Shown here piece by piece: positions 1 through 11,310 of a stretch of DNA of 64,000 bases. The notes under the pieces are model-generated. The model searched no databases. It was not told where the DNA came from and saw only the letters and a list, made by a program, of their open reading frames with translations. Each line of letters begins with the position of its first letter. Position 1 is the first letter of the stretch. The position numbers and the translations under genes are program-made. Source of the DNA: Myotis daubentonii (Eukaryota; Chordata; Mammalia; Chiroptera; Vespertilionidae); contig NC_081842.1 in the NCBI RefSeq assembly GCF_963259705.1, forward strand, positions 178,067,849 through 178,131,848. Reading direction: 5' to 3'.

Positions 1-182
1 CCAGCGAGACAACCTCCCTGCACTTTTTCTTCTTCTTCTTTATTGTCTGTTAAGGAGGGTAACAGTAGTACTTACCTCATAAGTTCAGTGAGTTCATTCA
101 CATAAATCATGGAGCACACTGCTTGGTACACAGCACATGCCCAATAAAAGATAACTATTCTTGTTCTCATTTTCACCACCCA

Positions 183-217
183 ACATCATCATCACCATGA
201 CCATCACCATCACCATC
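183..217. repeat. ATC-rich simple repeat
   Basis: Short imperfect run of ATC/ACC triplets inside otherwise unique sequence. Nothing else is recognised in bases 1-242. Confidence 0.7.
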
Positions 218-244
218 TCATATCTACCTCTAATAATGAAAATA

Positions 245-525
245 CAGTGGGGCCTTGACTTACGAGTGTCCCGACTAACGAGTTTTTCGAGATACGAGCC
301 GTCTCTCAGCTGATCTTTTGCTTTGAGTTGCGAGCTAAAATTCGGGTTACGAGCCAGCTTCAGATACCCCACCACTAGTTGGCACAGCTAATGTCACAGT
401 AAACACCACAACATCAGCCCAGCATTCAATTCATTGTAATGGTGAAAATTGATTTGACATACGAGTAATTTGAGTTACGAGCTCCATCACGGAACGAATT
501 AAACTCGTAAGTCAAGGCCCCACTA
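245..525. mobile_element. Tigger/pogo-like MITE
   Basis: A 281-bp element with inverted ends. The left end begins CAGTGGGGCCTTGACTTACG and the right end is the near-perfect reverse complement, differing at the last base. The dinucleotide TA flanks both sides (243-244 and 526-527), which is the target duplication of the Tc1/mariner/pogo superfamily. The interior repeats the phrase TTACGAG several times on both strands and has no coding capacity. The placement in the Tigger branch is inference from the CAGT start and the TA target; the exact subfamily is not known to me. Confidence 0.8.
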
Positions 526-527
526 TA

Positions 528-2024
528 TTGATGACAAAAGAATTACTCAAAGAAAACTTGCTTTGAGACAGTGCTTGCTAAGGACACTCCAGAGAAATCA
601 GGTGGCTTTCCACTCTAACTAGATGACGATTATTTTAACTAAATGAAAAAATTCTAGAAGCAATCAGCCTAGCCTTGCTCAACTCAACATAAAATTAAGT
701 TGAAAGCCAAATTCTAAGTTCATATCTGGAACTTGCTCACCAATCCTAGACCCAAACAGTGCCCCCTATGCAAACTTAGGGCCAAAACTACTCAGAATGC
801 TCCATCCATTCATGGAGGAACTCATTAATACCCACACTTATTCTGCCAGTGCTGAGCAAGGCACCACAGAGAGATAGAGGTTAGCACTATGTGTCCTCCC
901 TTAAGTAAAGCCAGCCTCTTCGATCTCAACAAAAGAACAACACTGAAGAATAACGTTTCTGAGAATTTCAAATTCATGAGGATGGTTGTGCCTAATTTAT
1001 GGTCTTATTTAAATAAAAGCACACAAGTTTCCTTTTTAAATTTCAATTTAATAAAATATATTGAGTGGCTATGAAGTGAAAATTCTGTACAAGGTGTCAG
1101 GAGCATGGAAATAAAACATGAGTCCCAGTCCTCTCAGTCCACTGGAGGAAAGAAAATGACTCCATCAATAACTGTGATGTGAGACATAATAAGCAGCATT
1201 CGAAAAATATAAACTATGGAGTAACAAAGAATAGAAAGGCAATGTGTAGTTGAGCTGTCAAGGGCTAGAAAAAACTTTGAGGAAGTAGATTATAAGGTAG
1301 GTCTTAAAAATTCTAAGATGCTAAATGTGACAAACATAAACAAAGACACAGAATATGAATATTTGAATCATGCCTGGGAACAGGGAATGGCCTCATGTAA
1401 TCTTAGCAAAGGCAGGTGTTAGGAGGTAATAAGAACAAAAACTTGAAAGTTGGCTGGGGTTAGGTAAGTGACCCAGTATGGAAATCACTAAATGTGAATC
1501 AAAAGATGTTTATTATTCTTGAGTCAAAATAAATTCATTTCCTGATTAACCCCCCCACCCCCCGCCAACTGGAATAAGTCAAACCAAACTGATTATGGTA
1601 TTACTTTCTAACAGAATTCCTAATACCATCTTGAAAAGTGACAATCTAGTCCATTAACTGACAGCTGCCAACCACATGCAAAACCTTTGGCTTCGCATCC
1701 ACAGAAATGAGTTCAGAGTGGATCTGACTAGAAGAACAGCTAATGGAATGGACTTGGCACCTTCAGGAAGGGTTTTAAACAGTTGTCACAACAGGTATCT
1801 GACTGTGAAAAATCTTTCCAAACCAAAAGAGGAGAAAACACCGTCAGCCATTAAAAAAAAAAAAAAAAAAAATCTATGATATGCCTGAACCGTAGAGCTA
1901 GCTACTTCTGCAGAATTCGTAAGGCATTCTTGGGTTATAAATAAAATGAAGGAAGAAGTGAATAAGTTTCCAACTGATACTTACCCCTCAAGCAAACAAA
2001 GAGGATGCTTGAGGATGCTATGTA
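528..2024. other. No gene or repeat recognised
   Basis: About 1.5 kb of AT-rich sequence without a coding signature. The only structured element is the poly-A run at 1853-1872. The short open frames here show no recognisable protein. Confidence 0.5.
1853..1872 (+). repeat. Poly-A run (A20)
   Basis: Twenty consecutive A. It could be the tail of an old retroposed sequence lying upstream (about 1650-1852), but I see neither a family I recognise nor a target duplication, so it is listed only as a homopolymer. Confidence 0.85.
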
Positions 2025-2195
2025 GTATTATAGAAAGGGCCAAGGCTTTGGAAACAGGCAGGCCTGGATTTAAATCCCAGCTTTGTACTTGCTCTGGAGT
2101 AGGCTTGGGAAACTCTCTGATCCTCTCCATTTTCTCACATTTAGGAGGGGGTAGTGACATCAAATTTAAAACCTTGTTGTAAGGAATAGATATAC
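2025..2195 (+). repeat. MIR SINE fragment
   Basis: Reads along the MIR core: a segment like GGATTTAAATCCCAGCTTTG (tRNA-derived B-box region), followed by the TTGGGAAACTCTCTGATCCTC part that matches the usual MIR 'TGGGCAAGTTACTTAACCTCTC' region in altered form. Diverged, as expected for a family active before placental mammals radiated. Confidence 0.7.
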
Positions 2196-2294
2196 TGCGA
2201 AGGACCTCCTGGCACAGCAACAGACCCACGCAGCCCTCAGTGAACAACAACTATTGTTAGCAGCACTCGTATTTCTTCAACTTGCCACATTTAA

Positions 2295-2332
2295 ACACAC
2301 ACACACACACACACACACACACTTCAAACTTC
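2295..2332. repeat. (AC)19 microsatellite
   Basis: Nineteen uninterrupted AC units. Confidence 0.95.
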
Positions 2333-2994
2333 CCCTGAAATCTGCCCATCAGACCCTATAGGAAATCTCCATATTAAATAGTCTGTTCTGGAACCCCAAA
2401 ATCTCTCCCAGATTGGTGCAAAGACCATGTGGCAAGGGTAGATTTTACATCATGACACAATTCTCTTGTCAGCCTATAACCTGGCTCCGATTCCCTCCAA
2501 ACAGTCAGAGCTAGTTCCCTCAAGCCTAATTCCACACGAGATTGAGAATGGGTCTGAAATATTCTTGTTTTCCGTGACATTTATGCAGATACTCCAAACC
2601 AGAATATTTTAAATTACATGTTTCCCTGCATGCTGGTCCATTTATGCCATCACTGCCAGAGGCACATGTGCACATGGACATCATCGCCAGAGCAAGCCAC
2701 ATATTGATACACGTTTAGTGTGTACACTAGGCACATGTTTATGACATCAGTGTTAACATATATGAAGTATTTTTCTAACGTTTCCCCCAAAGCAGTCACT
2801 AGGCCCACTGCTTAGGAAGCGGAATGTAAGGCAAATCTGTTGTCAGCCACTGCATGTAATAGGCACATGAAATGTCATTACTCTCTCCCCTTTCCTGTTG
2901 TAGTAATCTTTGAAGTTTTCCAAAATAAAAAGTAAAACCAAATACAAGAGGATTTAATGACATGGAAGCCACTAAGAGGTTGACTTAAGTGATC
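2333..2994. other. No gene or repeat recognised
   Basis: Unique-looking sequence without coding signature or a repeat family I can name. Confidence 0.5.
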
Positions 2995-3310
2995 ATCAAT
3001 CTGAATGCCCATTATGTGCCAGTCACTGAAGGAAATACAGATATGCTCTCTACCCTCCTGAACACAGGAGGGAGGAAGAGAGGCCAGTGATTAACCTATA
3101 AGTACATAGATTCAATTGTCTTAAGTGGAAAAAGTGCAGGTACTGTGAAATCATATAATAAGAGGGGCTGAATGAACTCTGAGGGTCTGGGACAGACTGC
3201 TTGGGGACGTGACATCTAAGTGAAACCTACAGAATAAACAAGCTGTCATGATCAGTTCAAATCCAGTGAAGAGGGTAGAAGGGAGAGGGCAGTGATCCAG
3301 CCAGGAGGAC
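2995..3310 (-). repeat. L2 LINE 3' fragment
   Basis: On the plus strand it starts with the reverse complement of the L2 3' end (ATTATGTGCCAGTCACTGAAG, like 'tatgtgccaggcactg'), passes the 'ctctaccctcctgaa' (usual 'ccctgccctcaaggagc') stretch, and ends in the GGGACGTGACATCTAAGTG region ('ggtgacatttgagc'). Old and diverged. Confidence 0.65.
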
Positions 3311-4599
3311 AGCCATGGAGACCAAAGGAAAAAATGGAGGCAGCTCTGACCCAGCAGACTGTTATGCATTGTTGACACATCTGATTTTTGCCTCCCAACA
3401 GTCCTGGTTAGAAGACGTGGAATTAAACTAAGTCACTGAATCAAAGTTGCACAACCAAAGTTATTCACTAATATTAGCAACTGTGATTTTTCTTCCAGAT
3501 CCTCTTCAACAAATGTCAGTTGCATAACTTTTTGTAAGTCCTTATAAATGTGTAGACAGTGAGATGTGTACACACAAGGTAGTTGTGTCAATAAGAATAG
3601 AAACAAAGGTCTCAAGTACTTTTATTTGCTAAAAAGCAAGGGTTTGCATGCCTTCCTTAGGTTTTAAGAAGGTACAGAAGATCCTGAAGATGAGCTTAGT
3701 CAGCTGTCTCTAGATCTTGCCATGACTGAGAAAGGGCCAGTCTAGATTGGTGCGGACTGTGCACTTAGCTACTGTCTGGCCTATAGAGACAGCTCTACTA
3801 CGGGATGGGTAGTGTTATGGTTGTTATTAGGGCAAGAGTGGGTTCATCTCTGCCGCCAAACTTTTTTCCCTTCTTGGTTGAATCTCTGGAATTGTCTCCC
3901 AACCACCAATCCAGAAAAACACCAATCTGGTGGTCATGGGAGATATTTTGCACATAATAGAAATTAAAACACAGGGCTCTTTAGGAAACAACAGAACTCT
4001 GACCCTGCCCCCCATCCCCCACTCTGCCCCCAAGAGCCATGAAGAGAAGCTATCAAATCAAGGATGGACATCACAGGACCTGACTGAGACTAGGCATGGA
4101 GATGAAGGAGAGCAACGCATCCAGGAGGACATCCTGGGCTCTGGATACTACTTCAAAGTCAGAAACCAATGTCTGAAGTTCCCCATGTGGCCTCTTCAGC
4201 TCTAATTAACAAGGGGTCAGGGAAATGAGAGTCTGTGGTGTAGTATCATGAGATAGTTTGGACAGAACTTGTAAACACTCACCTCCTGTCCAGTTTCTCT
4301 TGACCTTTCTCCAAGGCCAGTGGCTTTCGGCAGTGGTAAACAAAGATCACCCTGAGTGCTAATTTTAGTCCCAGTTATAAAAGTAAACGCCAGAGTTCTT
4401 CCCTTTCCTGGGCTGTGATAAGACAAACTCATGGCTCCTCACCCTTGTCGTTCGATTTCCCTCAGTTACCAGATAAGGGCAGACATCTACCAAGAGCAAG
4501 TACCTGCCTGTGGGGGGGAAGTCTTATCCTGGTGAGATGCCCAGAGAGGGGAGGTAGGATAAAAGCAGACTCAGGAGCTCTTCATTCACCCAGTAACTT
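3311..4599. other. No gene or repeat recognised
   Basis: About 1.3 kb with no coding signature. Small open frames on both strands have no recognisable product. Confidence 0.45.
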
Positions 4600-5122
4600 A
4601 CTCATGTCCTCGACACAGGTTTATTTAGCCCCTGATAACTAACAGGCCCAGCAGTAGACCCCAGGTATGCAGAGATGAGTAAGACGGACAGGCTGTCATT
4701 CTTGGGGCAGGAGCAGAAGAGCCAGAAATCAGAGGGTAGATCATGAAAATAACTAGAATGGCAATTGTGATAAATGCAATGAAGATTGCCTGAGGAGGAT
4801 CTGCCCTAGTGCAAAGGCTTGGGAAAGATTCCTGGGGAAGGAGTGTTTAGGTTGAAACTTGAGGGGAAATGAGGGCTGTGGGAAAAGAACATGAGAAAGG
4901 GCTGAGTGAGATAGGACAGCCTGCCTGAGGGATGGTGAAGTCAGTGTGGCTAAGCCTTCAGGGGAGGGTGTGCAGAGAACTGTGGGAGGTGAGGCCAGAG
5001 GAGCCACAGGGGCTGGACATCAAGGTCTGCAGCCCATGTCAAGTGCTGGGGTCTCTGAGAACCAGGAGGGAGGCAGTGGTGACAGGTTTCAAGTGAGGTG
5101 CTGTCATGATCAGTTCAAATCC
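4600..5122 (-). repeat. L2 LINE fragment
   Basis: Reverse-orientation L2 text: 'ggtatgcagagatgagtaagacggacaggctgtcattcttgg' corresponds to the L2 'acaaagtccctgccctca' region, followed by the 'gattcctggggaaggagtgtttaggttgaaacttgagggg' (usual 'ttcctggaggaggtgac') and the 'aagtgaggtgctgtcatgatcag' (usual 'aggggagtgacatgatcag') segments in the expected order. The quoted matches are by eye only. Confidence 0.6.
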
Positions 5123-5334
5123 TGACTGTGTGCCTTGTTCCCTATGTGGCGTTAGGTGAGTCATAATCACCCTGACTGAACCTACCTGGTAAAATACTCT
5201 CCTCCCGTGTGATGCCTCATTTAGTTAACAAACATCATCATCCTTGGGAAACTCAGAGGCCTGACCAATCCCGAGGATGGCCTTTCTCAATGTGAGCATT
5301 ATTCGAGGCTCCTGGGCTATCATCTAATTTAAAT

Positions 5335-5560
5335 CAGTGGTTCTTAACCAGGGGGATTTTCCTCCCAGGGGAAAGCTGGCAATGTCTGGAGACATCTGTG
5401 GTCTTCCTGAGGGTGTTGGGGGTTAGAAGGGTGTGCCACTGGCATCCAGTGTGTAGGTGCCAAAGTTGGTGCTAATCATTCTATAATGCCCAACAGGACA
5501 GCTCCACACAAGGAATTATCTGGCCCCAAATGTCAAGAATACCAAGGCTTAGAAACCCGG
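5335..5560 (+). mobile_element. MER5A (hAT-Charlie) copy
   Basis: Starts CAGTGGTTCTTAACCAGGGG and runs through the typical 'gcaatgtctggagacat', 'gccactggcatc' and 'ggccccaaatgtcaa' blocks to a terminal 'gaaaccc' close to the opposite inverted end. Nearly full length for this non-autonomous element. An 8-bp target duplication is at best degenerate (ATTTAAAT against ATTTAGAA), in keeping with great age. Confidence 0.85.
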
Positions 5561-5724
5561 ATTTAGAAGTCTAAAATATGTACTGGTTACCGACTCATAT
5601 GCCTGGTCAACAAACACAAAGGTGAACTAGATAAGTCCTTCCACTCGGGAGTTCAGAATCTAGTGGGAAAGACAATCATGTAAAGAAACAATTGTCACGC
5701 AGTGTGACTGGACTGAAAGGCTGC

Positions 5725-5875
5725 CACAGCCTAGTGGTGGGCTCGGAAGCAAGACAGCTCTGGTTCCACGCTGGCTTTGCCGTTATGTATTAGTTGTGTG
5801 ATCTTGGTCAGGATTCTTAACCTTTCACCCTCTTCTGAAACTGTGAATGGAAATTATGATCCTGCTTCCACTCTG
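5725..5875 (+). repeat. MIR SINE fragment
   Basis: Contains the MIR order 'cagctctggttcc', 'tagttgtgtgatcttggtca', 'cttaacctttc', 'aactgtgaatggaaat', each a mutated form of the MIR core and downstream region. Confidence 0.75.
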
Positions 5876-6359
5876 ACTGCCAGTCCTACTCTTCCTACTG
5901 CTATTACAACTTTTGCTACAGATCTACCACCACTGCCGCCATTACTGCTGCTGCTGCACAGGTAGAAGACCAGACAGCAGGGGGCATAACAGACTGGAAG
6001 GAGAGAGATGTTAGCCCTTAGAATGTGCCCCTAAGGAGAGGAGTGTTTCTCCTTCATCCACGCTCCACCCTGCTGCCCAAAAGGAGCTTGTGGCTGAAAG
6101 ATGGCTTGGCCCACGGAGACGAGGGCATCACATTAAGCATGGTTCAACACGAAAGCTACCTGAGTTCCTGGTGCATCTCATGCAAAGCATAGATCCCTGG
6201 ACTAACATGGGAGAAAGACAGAAGCAATCTCATTTAAGCACAGGTAATGCTATTGCCTAGTAATACAGAAGTGCAGGAGTTCACTGGGTAGCCAGTTAAA
6301 GGCTTTGCTAGCAAAGGAAATGATATATGCAAGAATACTAATAGTTGAGAAAGAGTAAA
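5876..6359. other. No gene recognised
   Basis: Begins with a CTG/CTA triplet-rich stretch (about 5880-5960) and is otherwise unique-looking. No coding signature. Confidence 0.45.
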
Positions 6360-6641
6360 GTTGAAAGAGAAAGATAAATATCACATGATCTCACTCATTT
6401 ATGGAATATAAAGAACAACATAAACTGATGAACAAAAACAGATCCAGAGACAGAGAAGCATCGATCAGACTGTCAAACCTCAGAGGGAAGGTAGGGGAGG
6501 GTGGGGGTAAGGAGAGAGATCAACCAAAGGACTTGTATGCATGCATATAAGCCTAACCAATGGACACAGACAACAGGGGGGTGAAGGCATAAGTCGGAGG
6601 GGGGAGGTAATGGGGGAATGAGGACACATATATAATAATAA
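6360..6641 (+). mobile_element. Bat L1 3' end
   Basis: The 5' side shows the last part of L1 ORF2 as found in many mammals ('gaaagataaatatcacatgatctcactcat'), followed by a 3' UTR with G-rich purine stretches and ending in 'acacatatataataataaaag'. It is a 5'-truncated copy; no reading frame remains. The tail merges into the GATATA satellite that follows, which probably grew from the A-rich tail. Confidence 0.8.
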
Positions 6642-6719
6642 AAGATATATATAGATATAGATATAGATATAGATATAGATATAGATATAGATATAGATAT
6701 AGATATAGATATAGATATA
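6642..6719. repeat. (GATATA)n microsatellite
   Basis: About twelve six-base GATATA units directly after the L1 3' end, with very little interruption. Confidence 0.95.
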
Positions 6720-7162
6720 AAGGGAGTTATGCTTTTCGATCTCTTCTACCCAGGATGGGGGTGGAGGGGCAGAAGGAGTGTCAGGGACTAGTTCGATCAC
6801 AGTGGGCCTTATATGCCTTCAAGGGAGTTAATACTTGAATCCTGTAGGCATGGGATGCTACTGAAGGTTTCAAATAGACAAGCAATATCAGATCCACACT
6901 TACAGATTAGACTAGATGGAGCCAGGCCTGGTGAGGGTGGGGAGTGAGGAGTAGTGGGTGAGGTGGCATAGAAGCTGGGGAAAGTCAGAAGGATGACTGG
7001 AGTCAAGGAGCCCAGTTAGGAAGGAATGGATCCCAGGGACATGGGAGAGGCACTAGCATAGTGTCTGCCCATCATTTCGGCAATGGTAATGAATGTGGAA
7101 GGTGTGATATCAAGGTTTTTGGTTTGGATAACTTATGACAGCACCTTCACCATGATAGGAAA
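6720..7162. other. No gene or repeat recognised
   Basis: Unique-looking, moderately G-rich. No coding signature. Confidence 0.45.
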
Positions 7163-7170
7163 CACTAGAC

Positions 7171-7599
7171 CAGTGGTCCTCAACCTTCCTAATGCCGTGA
7201 CCCTTTAATACAGTTCCTCATGTTGTGGTGACCCCAATTTCATTGTTACAAATTGAACATAATTAAAACATGGTGATTAATCACAAAAACAATATGTAAT
7301 TATATATGTGTTTTCTGATGTTCTTAGGCCCGTGGTCGGTAAACCGCGGCTCTTTGGCCCCTTGAGTGTGGCTCTTCCACAAAATACCGTGCACGTACAG
7401 TGCGAATGAAACTTCGTGGCCCATGCACAGAAGTCGGTATTTTGTGGAAGAGCCACACTCAAGGGGCCAAAGAGCCACATGTGGCTTGTGAGCCGCGGTT
7501 TGCTGAGCTGCAGTTTGCCGACCACTGGTCTTAGGCGACCCCTGTGAAAGGGTCATTCGGCCCCCAAAGGGGTCACGACCCACAGGTTGAGAACCGCTG
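7171..7599 (-). mobile_element. SPIN-type hAT transposon (non-autonomous)
   Basis: The ends are CAGTGGTCCTCAACCTT... and ...GGTTGAGAACCGCTG, inverted copies of each other. Both sides carry the same 8-bp duplication CACTAGAC (7163-7170 and 7600-7607), a hAT hallmark. The internal text ('acagttcctcatgttgtggtgacccc', 'tgattaatcacaaaaacaatatg', 'ggcgacccctgtgaaagggtc') is what I know of the SPIN non-autonomous family described from bats, tenrec, bushbaby, opossum, anole and frog. It is interrupted by another hAT at 7329-7527; without that the element is about 230 bp, an internally deleted copy. Orientation follows the usual SPIN consensus starting CAGCGGTTCTCAACCTGTGG, which is on the minus strand here. 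Confidence 0.85.
7329..7527 (-). mobile_element. Foldback hAT MITE nested in SPIN
   Basis: A hAT element whose two arms are reverse complements (GGCCCCTTGAGTGTGGCTCT and its mirror), ending CCGACCACTG. It sits inside the SPIN copy; the target phrase TCTTAGG is present on both sides. The left arm lacks about 15 bases that the right arm keeps. The central loop reads in the opposite direction to the sister copy at 60678-60888, so the two lie in opposite orientation. Confidence 0.85.
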
Positions 7600-7897
7600 C
7601 ACTAGACGAAAAGCACATTTATTTCAGAGAAAATAAGTTGAGGCTGAAGAACCTGTGAGCCAGCAAGTAGAGGTCTCTAATGATAAGCTTGCTCTTCAGT
7701 CGAGCTCAAGAGAGAAGTGCAAGACAAACAGACTGTAAGGGCGTCAGTGGAGAGCAGTGTTTAAACCATGGGATGCATGGCACTGTTAGATTCTGATGGG
7801 CCTGAGGTAGCTCACCAGCTGTATTCAGGTCACCTCCAATAACAAATGGACAAATCCACCATCTCCCTTCCACATGTATTGGGGGCCAGATGGACAC

Positions 7898-7900
<3 letters not shown>

Positions 7901-7938
<38 letters not shown>
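7901..7938. repeat. (CA)19 microsatellite
   Basis: Nineteen uninterrupted CA units. It creates artificial Thr-His and Val-Cys runs in small open frames. Confidence 0.95.
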
Positions 7939-7940
<2 letters not shown>

Positions 7941-8822
7941 CCCCACATTGGAGAATAGTGGCAGTTGGGCAAGTATCAAAAGAGAAAAATGTCTAAAAGA
8001 CACAGAATCTTATCAGAAACAATTCTCTTCTCAGACCATAGCCAGTTGCTGAAGGAACCGTGATCTGGCCCAACCTCAAGTGTGCATGCAGGGCCTATAA
8101 ACACGTCTGTCACCTGCAAAAGCCATTCAAGTCTTCAACTATGATATAAAATGTCTCACTACCCTGGGCCTTTGTACCAAAAAGCCGTGAAACAAATCCC
8201 TGTTTCATGCCACCCTTCAGGGTGGTTCATGCAACATGTGCCAGAGAGAACCTTTAGTAGGGGCTTTTTAGGCCCCTGGAGCAATACTTTGCTTTAAATA
8301 GAAGTGGGTGTGAAAGATCTGCCTGGGGCTCCAGTTATCACAGGAACGCCAAGTAATTACTTTCTAATGTGGATAATTCTCTGCGAGATAATTCTTGGCT
8401 TTTCTAAAATGGGACCAGAAAATTAGCTCTTCCCACGAGTGGGAGACTGAAGATCCCAGACCCAGCACCTCAGGCCTGGGGTTACTTATGCCTTATTACT
8501 TCTTAAGGACTGAGGAGGGGCAGGAAGTGGGGTTTTGACTTAGGCATCATTTAGCCAAGTGGAGAGAAAAATCTCCCTTCGGCTCTGAAACAAGATCGTG
8601 CAGCTATAAAATTTATTGGACACAACTCAGGCAAGGGTGTTGGGTGAAAAGAATCAAAGAAAGAACTATGGGCTGAGTTCAGAAGGGTGTAATGAAATCT
8701 GCACCTGTTGTCACTCACTTATTACCCTAGATCGCCCAGGCAGCTTAGATTTAAACCAGACCGACCTGCGGCCCAGCCTAGCTGATGCGGGCCCTTTCTA
8801 CCTATGAACACAAAGTAAAAAA

Positions 8823-8895
8823 CATGTGCATGTGTGTGTGTGTGCATGCACATGTGTGCGTGCACATGTGTGTGCATGGGTGTATGTGCACATCT
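8823..8895. repeat. GT/GC-rich imperfect dinucleotide tract
   Basis: Alternating purine-pyrimidine sequence (TGTGCATG repeated with variation). Such tracts can adopt Z-DNA; that is general knowledge, not shown here. Confidence 0.85.
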
Positions 8896-9434
8896 GTTGG
8901 AAATGAACTGGGAGGGGAGGAGAATGAGACATATTGTTATGGGATATAGGCTAGTCAGCAAACTCCAGAACAGGCAACTTTCAGATTCCCTGGTTTTTGC
9001 AATTTGAGGGTTACAGTTTCAAGTCTATTTTGAGCAAATCCCTAGGATGAATAGTTTTCATAAAAGGAAAGCAACAGCACCAAATGAATTGAGTTGATTG
9101 GAAAGACAGAAGCTTACCCAAGGAAAAAAGTCAAGAGGAGAAACTGTTGCACTGTAAAGTAATAATAGTCCACTTATCTTCTGAAGATCCCTATTTTTTT
9201 AAGTCTTAAAAAAAATGGATTTTAAGTCTTAACTCTCTAAGCTGGTAGAAAAATAAATAAATAACATAAATTATTTAAATAAATACCAAAGTTGTGGAGA
9301 ACAGACTAAACATGAGTGTGGGGGGTCCTGACCCCACCTTTTATATACCAAATGTCGCTAATGCTGCCAAGTGGTCCAGTTAGGACTCACCAGTAACAAA
9401 AAGTGCTTTCACAGAGTCCAGAGATGGGTGGGCC

Positions 9435-9610
9435 CCAGGCCAAATCCTAGCCACGTGATCTTGGGGCAAGTTGAGTATCTCTCTGAGCCTCAGTGATGTC
9501 ATCTGCAAAATGGAGTAACAGCTTTTGAAGTTTAAGTGAGGCACTCCATGTAAAGGATTCTGTACCGTGTCCCATATGTCGCTAGAACTCAGTATATGTT
9601 CACAGTATTT
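9435..9610 (+). repeat. MIR SINE fragment
   Basis: Shows 'gtgatcttggggcaagttgagtatctctctgagcctcagtgatgtcatctgcaaaatggag', a close match to the MIR core and 3' half, followed by the MIR-like 3' region. Confidence 0.85.
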
Positions 9611-9754
9611 TGAAAGTACTTTGTAAGCTCAAAAGAGCTGGGCAAATAGCAGTTAATGAAGCTCTCAAGAACCTTATGATCTCTGTGTACTGACAGACAA
9701 TGCTATCCATACTGGCATTTAATCATAATCAATATTGCGGTGTTCTCCAACTGG

Positions 9755-9930
9755 GAAGCAGTATGGTGGTGGTAGAGCACATGGATTCTGGAGGCAGGCA
9801 GATGTGGGTTCATATTCTAGCACTATCACTTATCAGCTAAGTGACTTTAAGCAAATCATTTAATCCTTATGAGCCCTAGTTTTCCTATCCATAAGGATGG
9901 AAGTTAAATAACAGAATCCCAAATTCTCAC
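9755..9930 (+). repeat. MIR SINE copy
   Basis: Nearly the whole first 170 bases of MIR: 'tagagcacatggattctggaggcag', 'gttcatattctagcactatcacttatcagctaagtgactttaagcaaatcatttaatcc'. Confidence 0.85.
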
Positions 9931-11310
9931 TAAGTCAGGTTGTGTGTATATCCCTCACCATCATAATAAAGCCCCGGGCAATTATTAAGACTGCAAAATG
10001 TTACATGATCCCAGTAGAATCATTACCTATAGGACACATGAAATCATAAAATAATAGAGGTAGAAATTACCATCAAGTCAGATAATACCTGGTACATAAG
10101 CCACTCTCCCCCTGTCCATAAGCTTGGCCACCATCAATAGCTGATTGCTCTTTCTCCCTTAGCTGAGACTGGCTTCCTAGGCATCCCAGATGACACTAGG
10201 CTCCAGAAAGCAATTACCAGTCAATAAGAACCAGCATGAGAGCTCATCCATCTGATGCTCCCAATTTGGTCCTCCCTTTGCAAGTGAAATATAAGCAGAC
10301 CTGACCCCAAACATAGACAACTTAACTCCTCAAATGGTGTGACTTCCATCTCCTACTCTGCCTCTCGAAGTCGCCAATGCATCCTCAAGGAGATGTGGAA
10401 GGTACATCCCGCTCCTCCTCCTCAGGGCTGCACTTAGCAAGTGACATGTAACCTAATCCGGGCAAGTCCGCTTCTGTGTCAGGTGAAGAAGGAGGGGCCA
10501 TAAAGTATCTCTTTCAAACACTTTGATGGAAGATGTGGAGACTGATAAATTTCCCCGGACAAGCCTGGTTCTCAGGAACATGAGCAATCCTCCCACCCCA
10601 GAGAACCTGAACTGAAAATTAAGCGACAGCAACATGAGTCACTTCGGCTGAGGAAGGGAATGCAAAGTGATGACCCTCACTTCAGCCATCTCCTGGCTCC
10701 CTCGCCCATGAGTAAAGCAGCAGCGATGCAGTCCATGCCACCCACAGACCAGCAGTGGCCTGAGGCCACCTGTTTCTATCTGGCAGGCAGCATCCCTGAA
10801 TGGGCTGGTTCCAGTTGGATTTTTGTGGGGAGAGAAGCAGAGAGGGCCCCAGCTGCTGCCACCAGACAAGGAGGCGCCTCCTCCTTACCTCTGTCCTGGG
10901 CACCCTCCACGGACCTCAGCTCCCAGCTGTCTTGTGGCCAGGGAGTCTCCTGGCCTGACTCAGAATACTCCATGTGCCCTCCCTCCAGGGAGAATTAAAA
11001 ACATCTTTTAATTTGTATCTGTGATAGGGAGAGAAGGGTAGGTCCAAAATCAGATTTATTCTCTTTTGCAGGTGGTACCACCTGTCTCAAGATTCTTATT
11101 TGCCTCAGTTCCACAACATGACTGACATCCTAAAAATATTTCACAACTGTTGGTGTAATACTAATATCTGCCACAAAATAATAATTATGATAACAATAAC
11201 CAGTCTGTATAAGCACTGCCTGACCTGGCTTATCGAACTAAGGTGCAGCTGTGCCCCTTTTTTCAATGTTAATCTCATCCAAAGCAACTTGATTTGCCAT
11301 TATCATCCCC
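9931..11310. other. No gene or repeat recognised
   Basis: About 1.4 kb. The stretch 10640-11000 has overlapping small open frames on both strands but no recognisable protein and no splice-site context that I would trust. Confidence 0.45.

Larger units (their letters stand above)
7608..9434. other. Unique sequence with GT/CA tracts
   Basis: Apart from the CA run (7901-7938) and the GT-rich tract (8823-8895), I see no gene and no repeat I can name. AT-rich low-complexity text lies at about 9180-9290. Confidence 0.5.

Noticed and set aside
2295..2332. Could regular repeats here be a CRISPR array?
   Set aside because: These are dinucleotide microsatellites in a mammalian genome; there are no repeat-spacer units anywhere in the window.
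6480..6800. Frame with a long Ile-Tyr repeat
   Set aside because: Translation of the GATATA microsatellite.
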